Shown here: one piece after another, positions 57,056-64,000 of the stretch | Position numbering within the stretch: position 1 is the first letter of the stretch | Layout of the letters: every line of letters begins with the position of its first letter | Source of the DNA: Heterohyrax brucei | Taxonomy: Eukaryota; Chordata; Mammalia; Hyracoidea; Procaviidae | DNA length: 64,000 nucleotides | Direction of reading: 5' to 3' | Assembly (NCBI GenBank): GCA_028571685.1 | Contig: CM053148.1 | Location: 90,480,001 to 90,544,000, forward strand | Notes under the pieces: model-generated | Seen by the model: only the letters and a program-made list of their open reading frames with translations | What the model was told of the DNA's origin: nothing | The model's database searches: none | Program-made: the position numbers and the translations under genes

Positions 57056-57625
57056 TACGAGGACTGTCACTTAAGTTGGTGAACTTAGCCTAGAAAAAGT
57101 GCTGCATATTTGATTGATTGCTGAATATCACCATGGTCCCCTTCCAAGTACCCCCTTGGGGAGCTATTCATTGACATCAGCGCCTAATCTAAACTTCAAA
57201 TCAATTTTGGAATCTTTCTGGAATGGCCACCACAGCTGTCATCCTATTACCCTTGATATCCTGAATGTCATCCAAATGTCTTCCTCCAACATTTCATCTT
57301 CCAGTAAAAAAAAAAAAAAAAAAAAAAATCACTGGAGGCCAGATCAGGTGATTAAGGAGGGTGTCCCAATATAATTGTTTACTGTCCGAAAACTCTCTCA
57401 TAGAGAACTATACAATTAAGTTCATGAGCTCGCCACCTTGCCACCGAGCTTAATGGTCATTCCAGAAAGAGTTCCGAGATTGCTTTGAAGAGTGGACTAG
57501 GGCACTGGCATTGCTGAATAGCTTCCCAAGAGGACTACCTCAAAGATGACTCTAGAGATATTCAGCAAAGAGGTATGTAGCACATATAAAAATTAAGTTT
57601 GAGGACTTAATTGTCAGACCTTGTA
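57056..57625 (-). mobile_element. Palindromic mariner-derived element
   Basis: Inverted ends TACGAGGACTGTCACTTAAG and TTAATTGTCAGACCTTGTA, flanked by TA on both sides (57054-57055 and 57626-57627), the target of Tc1/mariner elements. The arms stay complementary inwards (CTTGGGGAGCTATTCATTGA against TGAATAGCTTCCCAAG; TTTCTGGAATGGCC against GTCATTCCAGAAAG). The middle reads on the minus strand as in the copy at 7122-7688, so it is inverted relative to it. Length 570 bp. Confidence 0.88.
57306..57328. repeat. A homopolymer inside a mariner copy
   Basis: About 23 A in the central part of the element, where the 7.1-kb copy has only a few (reverse strand, TTTTTT near 7424). Confidence 0.93.
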
Positions 57626-57904
57626 TAATATATATACTCACATACATATACACATGTAAGTGCACACATTTGTATGCATATAAAATAATGCGAACGAGTT
57701 CTAAAGTGCAATTAATCACCAATAAACACAGAAGAGAAGAAATTCTAAATTACATTCGGCATACACTAAATTTCACACAATTTGTTCAGTGTTCTAAGTT
57801 GTCTAATTCTTATAAGCCAAAAAGAGCCTATACAGAATTTTAAACATAGTCTTGGAACAGTTCAAAAACTAGTTCTTAGCCCTCAAATCCATGAGTAAAT
57901 AGTG

Positions 57905-58005
57905 AGGTTCCATTTCAAACACAGCATGGCTAGTAAGTTACGGAAGTCAATTTCAAAGTCAGATTAGTCTGAGTTCAGAGTCTAAAACCTTTTACCTGAA
58001 AGCCT
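57905..58005 (+). mobile_element. Possible MIR
   Basis: CATGGCTAGTAAGTTACGGA, AGTCAATTTCAAAGTCAGAT, TCAGAGTCTAAAACCTTT resembles the MIR 3' half. Confidence 0.4.
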
Positions 58006-58115
58006 CTCTTCTAGTAGGTACCAGTAACTATTCTACCAGAGACAACAAGACACACATCCAGGTTCTACACTTACAAAGTTGGGGAGAGAAGTGAGAAGTT
58101 GATTAGGAACGAAGG

Positions 58116-58135
58116 AAAAAAAAAAAAAAAAAAAA
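58116..58135. repeat. A homopolymer
   Basis: About 20 A with no recognisable retroposon next to it. Confidence 0.95.
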
Positions 58136-59282
58136 TGTCAATGACTTCCCTATTTTGCCTAGAGTGGATCACTGGCTACTTCACCTGCCCTGATACAAGT
58201 AGAAACTCTGCACAGAAATTTTTCTGTCTTTGCAGCTGCAAGTGCAGGCAGCTGTTCTTTACATGTTTTACGGAAATACTTTTTAAAAATGCAGACGATG
58301 CCATATAAAAGACCTTCTCCCTTTGGAGATTTTATAAGGAAGATCACATAATAACTTGTAATGCACATAATTCTTCCCTTTCATCTACTTAAGAAAGTAC
58401 AAATATGGTGATACATGATTACTTTCTTAAAAATTTAAATATGCAATTTTCTATGAACATAAACTGACATGGCTCCTTCAAGACTACAGACTATCTCATG
58501 TCTAAAATAATGTGTGAAGGCACAAAAGAAGTATTTTTACCAATTCAAGGAACTACTGTAATTTATAGCATCACATGTAAAATATATTTAAGACTAAAAC
58601 TCACAGTGTCGCAGCCAGGGAAGATAGTCGATGGCATTGCATAGGATTTAACGAGGTGTACATATGTCTTTTTTTTTTTTCCCCCAGTGTGGAAGTTAAT
58701 TTTAGCTCAGATCCTAGTGGTGAATTACTCTTCCTGCTTAAATTCGGGGCAGGATATAATTCCTTTCCACTAACGCAGCAGCGAGTAACACATCAGATGA
58801 GAAAGTGATAGAGTCGTGAGTCCACAGATGAATAGCGAAGCCATTCCATGAAAATAGGGGACACACGGCAGGCGTGTTAGAGAGTTCACTAGAGAAGAAG
58901 GGAAAAACGCTACAGAAATAGACTTGCTCTTCTGTGGTGAACTCGAAACTGCAGGTGCAGGGAATTGGAAATTTCTATATTTTTTTGACACAAAGAAGAA
59001 ATAACAGGCCACTGTGGGAGAACAGAAGGTGCAACTTAAAGAATGAATAAAGGTCGTATTGGAACAGATATGCTCTTAGCCAACCGTGGATTGGGATTTC
59101 TCCAGTGTCTTTGTTAGAAGATAAATAATAACTGCAAAATATTCATTACTTTATATAACATTATGCCTGCGTGTCCTGGAGTACAATTCTCATTTCTTAA
59201 TATAAGTTCACTTCTTTTCAATATATCATTTTATTTGCTTCTAGAAAACATCAATAAAATAATATCAACTACAAAATATGAA

Positions 59283-59406
59283 ACATCTTTATCTGTATCT
59301 ACAACTATATCTCTATATGTATCTGTCTCTGTATCTCTCTCTCTATACCTACTTACCTAGCTACCCATTTACCTACCCATCTACCTATCTACCTATTTAT
59401 CTATAC
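59283..59406. repeat. (CTAT/CTAC)n tetranucleotide repeat
   Basis: TCTATATGTATCTGTCTCTG then TACCTACTTACCTAGCTACC and TACCTATCTACCTATTTATC: an imperfect tetranucleotide tract. It yields the Tyr-Leu repeat frames at 59163-59496. Confidence 0.93.
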
Positions 59407-60979
59407 TTGATATTTAAAGTTATGATTTGGGTGTTTATTATAGGTAAACAAGCAAACAACAATAACCAGGAACAAATAAAAACTACAAAACACTAGCTTC
59501 TCTCTGTTTAGACAGTCTAGTGATCCTTTTTTCTGATCAGTTATATAACACTTGTCATGTCCTATATTCTCTATATATTCTCTATATATTTAGACAAAAT
59601 ACATAGGGTAGATAGTTCTTGTGACATCTTTTGATGGCAAAATATTGATGTACTTATTGAATATCTGTCTAACCAATGGCGTTTCCGTGTGCCCAGAATA
59701 AACGTGTTCCTTTAGACTCTGACCCTCATAATTAGAATTTAACTTTTATTTGTTTTATAATGAAGCATAAAAATTACAAAAGAAAAACATTTTGTAGCAT
59801 TTGCAAGTCTTTTGCTTTGTTTTGTTTTCTTCCCATTATGGTGTACAGCTGCTTAAAAGCACTGATGCAGTTAAAATGTGGGTTGGGATGGTCTCAGAAC
59901 ATTTTTTCAGATTTTAACTCCAGGGCAGGAAGCAGAAAATACTGACTGCTACCAGCTCACCAATGAGGACCTCACTAAAGAAAGCAGGACTTGAAAGATG
60001 GAAATGAATGTGTTACAATCAAGATTCCAGATGCCAAACACTGGACTGGACTGCTTACTGATTATTTCTAGATGCATTATTAAAGGGTGTCTCCAAAGGT
60101 CTTAGCATTCCGGGCACTTTCACCTGGTATGTAATTAACAAAACAACGACAAAAATCTTACAAAAGAAAGAAAGAAAGAAAAAGACTTCCCATGGTTGTA
60201 TATGACTGAATCTGTACAAATTTAATTTGAAGTATATAATACATTCAGCAAAGACAACCAACATTGCAATTACAAAATTAATGTTTGAATCATCTTAAAT
60301 TTCTCAGTATATTTGCATACTACTATGGTTTCATTAAAATTTCATTAATTTAAAGAATTTGCTTCAAAGAGGTCATATATTAAGGTCTGTGTAAATTTCC
60401 AGATTAAATTATCTCACTAATAGATCATGGTTTTACGCAAGAGTCAAAAAATGGAAGAAGAGGGTAAAAGGCACAATGAAACCCACAGAGACGTGGTTAA
60501 TAATTAATAATCACACGTAACATAAGGCCAACCTGTCATGTATACTAACAAAAACAGAACATAAGACCTAGACACACATACAATTTAAAATTTTAATGAA
60601 TCTTGCTACTAAAGTGTGAAAATTTAAATGATAACACTTTTTAAACATATTCCAACCAAAACATTTCAACAGTGGCATTAATCGAATTCTGAAGCCTAAG
60701 TGTACGAAGAGATAATAGCATACTACTCAACTCTGTGAGGGCTCACACTGCACAATTTTTGGAAGTTTGTTTGCTTTAATTTCAAACTTACAATAACACT
60801 ACATTCCTCAAATTCCCGTGTAAGGCTACATACACTGCTTTGTCTGCTGATTTGGTTGATAGCATCACCATCCACCCTTCCTCTTAATTAAGCATAAAAC
60901 TGGAATTTCAAAGCTGAATTTGTTTCCCACTCTTGCCTCAAACATGAACTAGTTGTCAACTTTGTGAATGTCACTGAGA

Positions 60980-61008
60980 CCACACACACACACACACACA
61001 CGCACACT
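60980..61008. repeat. (CA)n microsatellite
   Basis: CA run with a CG interruption at about 61001. Confidence 0.95.
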
Positions 61009-61079
61009 TACACAGATTCATCTATTTCAAATGTACACTTGCAATGTAGGGATTTTCTATTTTTGTTTTCAGAACTCTT

Positions 61080-61500
61080 TTAAATATTTTGATATGATAG
61101 CAATTGTCAAATACACACAAAAGTAAGAAGCATAGTACAATGTATTTCCCTTTGCTCATCAACATGCTTGAAAAATGATAAACATTTCACAAGTTTGGTT
61201 TTATCACTTATATGTTTGCTACAGTATTTTAGAGAAAATTTCAGCTATTTTCCCATTTAATCCGTACATCCAACATACACCTCTTACTAACAGATTTGTT
61301 AACAGACCGACCTACCATATCATTTCCCTAATTTAGTTAAAATACTGTTGTTTTCTATCATCCAGCATGCCATTCATATTCGTTTTCCAAGAATGCCTTA
61401 ACAATATATTTCATAGTTGGTCTGTTCAAATAAGGATCACATAACATCGATATAGTAGCACATCACCTGTCAAAGCTCTTGAAAGTCTCCTTTTTCATTA
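61080..61500 (+). mobile_element. Possible old L1-type remnant
   Basis: CATAGTTGGTCTGTTCAAAT, AAGGATCACATAACATCGAT and CTTGAAAGTCTCCTTTTTCA follow a pattern that I associate with old mammalian LINE 3' regions. Subfamily not assignable. Confidence 0.4.
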
Positions 61501-61672
61501 ACTGATACAATAGGCAAAAGAGATCATTTGATCCACGGAACACGTCTTAGGAATTTGGCTAATTGCTTCACTATGGTGTCATCGAACTTGTGCTCTCCTT
61601 TTAATTCTTCATTATCTAGAGACTCAGAATTCAAGGGCCACATATATATACCTCAGCTTGCAGCCTGTTGAA

Positions 61673-61826
61673 AGAAATCCTGGTAGTGTTGTGGTTAAGT
61701 GCTATGGCTGCTAATCAGAAGGTTGGCAGTTCAAATCCACCAGGTGCTCCTTGGAAACTGTAGGGCAGTTCTACCCTGATCTAAAGGCTCCCTATGAGTC
61801 AGAAATAACTCAGCAGCACTGGCTTT
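61673..61826 (+). mobile_element. AfroSINE, short form
   Basis: Head GAAATCCTGGTAGTGTTGTG; box-B-like GGCAGTTCAAATCCACCAGG; tail AGAAATAACTCAGCAGCACT. Confidence 0.93.
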
Positions 61827-61959
61827 TTGCAGCAGGCATCTCCAACTTTACTGTTAAAATTGATGTAATCTCTCCTCCCAAAACTTTTTATTCATCATGT
61901 ATCCTCTGTGTGAGTTAAAAGCATGAGGCATACATTCAGACACACAAAAATGAAAACTA

Positions 61960-62420
61960 AGAATCCCCTTTCAGCATTAGCTCTCCTTCACACTCACACA
62001 TCCACATGATCACTGTGTCTTATCTTTGCCATGTTCTCATGTCCAAATACATCTGCCTCCTCTACTTTTACAATGCTGTCAGAGTTATCTTACCCAGCAA
62101 TCCCTTGCTTGGAAATTTTTGATGGTTTGAATACAATTTTTCAATCATCACTTTATCACTTTCAGTGTCCTTTAAAATTGGCTCCATTATTTTTCCATTT
62201 AGTCAATTCTATGCTGCAAATTGTCAAATTTCTGTGCACTTGTTCAAACAGTCCATAATGCTGTCTCCTCTAACACAGTATTTATTTAGTTCTCCTGCAA
62301 ACTTGAATTTTATTATTCGTATTTACGAGTCTAAACACTTCATACTTTTTACTGTAATGATTGTGGGCATACTTTCAAGTCCTGAATCTAATCAACTCTA
62401 CAGGCAAAGAAATGTGCTGC
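61960..62420 (+). mobile_element. L2-like LINE fragment
   Basis: TACAATGCTGTCAGAGTTAT, CTTGCTTGGAAATTTTTGAT and a following region resembling the L2 C-terminal coding and 3' part. Two overlapping + frames (62031-62425) lie in it and are not genes. Confidence 0.55.
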
Positions 62421-63041
62421 GGTAGCTTAAAGGCTCTGATGGAACAGGCACAGCAAAGACAATGACTTGTGGATAAAGTCCTCAAAGGCGACTTCGTGGG
62501 GGGAAGGGGAAAAAGGAGGGACATTTAAATTGTAATCTGAAGGAGGGAGGCAAAGTGATAAAGGAATTGTGCTTCAGATGGAGGCAATGAGCTTTATGTA
62601 AAGGCTTTCAATGAAGAGCATATTACTAAAAAGAAAAACAGAGTAGACTCTGTTACTGACCATAATGCTGTAATTGGTACCAAACAAGCTCTCTCATCTA
62701 AACCACTATAAAACAAGAAAACAGTTTAAAAGATTACTTTCAAAATTGTACAAAAAGCAATGTAAAAACCTTGAGAGAAGCAGAAAAACGAGATTAGAAC
62801 TAAGGTCACTTTGACTTCCTCGCGGGATGCATTCATTAGACATTTTTTACAGGGTGGAGGATACCAGCCAGAGGACGATGGTTTCTATGAGCTCCGGAGA
62901 CAGACAGCCAAGACAGAGGAGAATTAATGTGTTAAGCTGTGTGAAACAGAGTATTAGAGAAAAAAAAGGCTATACAGGGAAGATGCTATAGCAATCTGCA
63001 TGAAGGTCTTTTTGAGCCTTTTATTTATCATTAAATTTCTC
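62421..63041. other. Unique tract
   Basis: No gene or repeat recognised; purine-rich at 62496-62550. Confidence 0.5.
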
Positions 63042-63200
63042 TTGGAAACCTTGCCAGTCTACTCACTAAGAGCCATGGATGCTAACCAAAAGGCTGGTAT
63101 TCAAATCTACCAAACACTCCCTGGAAACTTTACGGGGCAGTTCTATTCTGTTCTATGGTCTTGCTGCTCTCTGAATTTACTCGATGGCATCAAGTATAAT
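63042..63200 (+). mobile_element. AfroSINE, short form
   Basis: GGAAACCTTGCCAGTCTACT, GCTAACCAAAAGGCTGGTAT, CTTTACGGGGCAGTTCTATT and tail TTTACTCGATGGCATCAAGT. Confidence 0.9.
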
Positions 63201-63227
63201 TTAATTTAATTTTTTTAAGCATCCCTC

Positions 63228-63380
63228 AGAAATCCCAGTGGCATAGTGATTCAGAACTATGGAGTCTAACAAAAGGCTGGCAGTTCAAATCCAACAGACA
63301 CTCTTTGGAAGCTAAATGGAGCAGTTCTACTCTGTCCTGTAGAGTCCCTGTGAATAGAAATTAACTTGATGACAACAGCT
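63228..63380 (+). mobile_element. AfroSINE, short form
   Basis: Head AGAAATCCCAGTGGCATAGT; box-B-like GGCAGTTCAAATCCAACAGA; tail ATTAACTTGATGACAACAGC. Confidence 0.92.
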
Positions 63381-63409
63381 CTTTTTGTTGTTGTTTGTTT
63401 TGATCAAGC

Positions 63410-63607
63410 TTCCTTCAGTGGCACAGTAGTTAAGAGTTCATCCTCTGATCAAAACATCAGCAGTCTGAATTAACTACCTGATCCTTAGAACCCTGTGGGG
63501 CAGTTCTACTTTGTTCTATGCCAAGCCAAGTGCCGTCGAGTCGGATCCAACTCATGGGGACCCTAGTATAAGTCAAAATCAACTTCATGGCAATGTATTT
63601 GGTTTTT
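63410..63607 (+). mobile_element. AfroSINE carrying an inverted tail insert
   Basis: Head CTTCCTTCAGTGGCACAGTA; body CTGTGGGGCAGTTCTACTTT; it breaks after GTTCTATG at 63520 and resumes TATAAGTCAAAATCAACTTC at about 63568, with a minus-strand tail piece between. Confidence 0.92.
63521..63566 (-). mobile_element. Tail-only AfroSINE fragment inside a SINE
   Basis: CCAAGCCAAGTGCCGTCGAG then TCGGATCCAACTCATGGGGA and CCCTAG, with two CpGs intact. It interrupts a + strand SINE at the position homologous to its own sequence, but inverted. No clear target duplication. Confidence 0.85.
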
Positions 63608-63800
63608 AGGGGGCAAGCATTCCCTTCACAGGAAACAACAAGTAATGGGTAGCTGTATGCACAAAACTAATAGAACTCACATGAGATGAGAGATTTACAA
63701 GTTCCAGCTATACAGTATCATGTCTTAAGTTATTGGAGCACTGCACAGAAACCTCAAAAACACCAAATTCTGAAATAAAGATGAGAGTACATCTAGAGTA

Positions 63801-63965
63801 GAAATCACGGTGGTGCAGTGGTTAAGCACAGTGGCTGCTAACCAAAAGGTCAGCAGTCTAAATCCACCAGATAACCCTTGGAAACCCTACGGGGCAGTTC
63901 TTCTCTGTCTTATGGGGTTGCTATGAGTCAGAATGAACTCATCAGGAATGGGTTTGGCTTTGGAT
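63801..63965 (+). mobile_element. AfroSINE, short form
   Basis: Head GAAATCACGGTGGTGCAGTG; body CTTGGAAACCCTACGGGGCA; tail GAACTCATCAGGAATGGGTT. The fifth + strand SINE in 2.3 kb. Confidence 0.95.
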
Positions 63966-64000
63966 GTGGATTTAATTCTACACTAATTTTTTTTTCTAAT

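Larger units (their letters stand above)
57628..61079. other. Repeat-poor AT-rich tract
   Basis: About 3.4 kb without AfroSINE or RTE copies. Holds a possible MIR at 57905-58005, an A run at 58116-58135 and a CTAT-type repeat at 59283-59406. Open frames are short and without domains. Candidate region for conserved non-coding sequence. Confidence 0.5.

Noticed and set aside
59163-59496. Tyr-Leu-Ser-rich open frames as a membrane peptide
   Set aside because: Encoded by a CTAT/CTAC tetranucleotide repeat.
61673-63965. Regularly spaced similar units as a CRISPR array
   Set aside because: The units are diverged 150-200 bp SINEs with irregular spacing in a mammalian genome; no short identical repeats with unique spacers.

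Overview
The window is mammalian nuclear DNA from an afrotherian, most likely a paenungulate (elephant, manatee/dugong or hyrax group). The main evidence is more than 50 copies of a tRNA-like SINE of the AfroSINE type, alongside RTE/BovB-type LINE fragments that share its 3' end. MIR, L2, MER5A-like, MaLR-like LTR and L1-type remnants show the usual old mammalian background. The species itself cannot be fixed from the sequence alone.

I find no convincing protein-coding exon, RNA gene or CpG island. The longest open frames are fragments of LINE reverse transcriptase, antisense reads through repeats, or chance frames in AT-rich DNA. The window looks like an AT-rich intergenic region or a large intron.

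Layout. 1-4.8 kb: LTR fragments, a nested LTR and a dense SINE cluster. 7.1-7.7 kb: a palindromic mariner-derived element. 9.5 kb: a LINE tail. 11-18.5 kb: an L1-type 3' end, three MaLR-like LTRs (one a clean solo LTR with a 5-bp target duplication, two split by SINEs) and an RTE LINE tail. 19-25 kb: scattered SINEs and one inverted SINE pair. 27-28.4 kb: the best RTE LINE fragment, with the polymerase YADD motif. 31-34 kb: an L1-type 3' end and a two-copy 130-bp tandem duplication. 35.4-38.2 kb: a long antisense RTE LINE interrupted by an L1-type fragment and a SINE. 38.9-41.8 kb: repeat-poor. 41.8-50 kb: four sense-strand RTE LINE 3' ends. 52-57.6 kb: SINE cluster, a second RTE LINE interrupted by the same L1-type fragment, and two more mariner copies. 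57.6-61.7 kb: repeat-poor. 61.7-64 kb: five SINEs, all on the + strand.

The most unusual signal is a set of very short insertions made only of the 3' tail of the SINE. One at 42.4 kb is just 25 bp long between perfect 12-bp direct repeats. Others at 29.8 and 47.3 kb are about 50 bp with 16-bp and 12-bp repeats. These pieces end in a tail variant (GGCACTTGGCTTGGC) that none of the longer SINE copies here carries, and several keep their CpGs where most longer copies have lost them. This suggests a separate, recently active, very short retroposed sequence that uses the RTE LINE 3' end.
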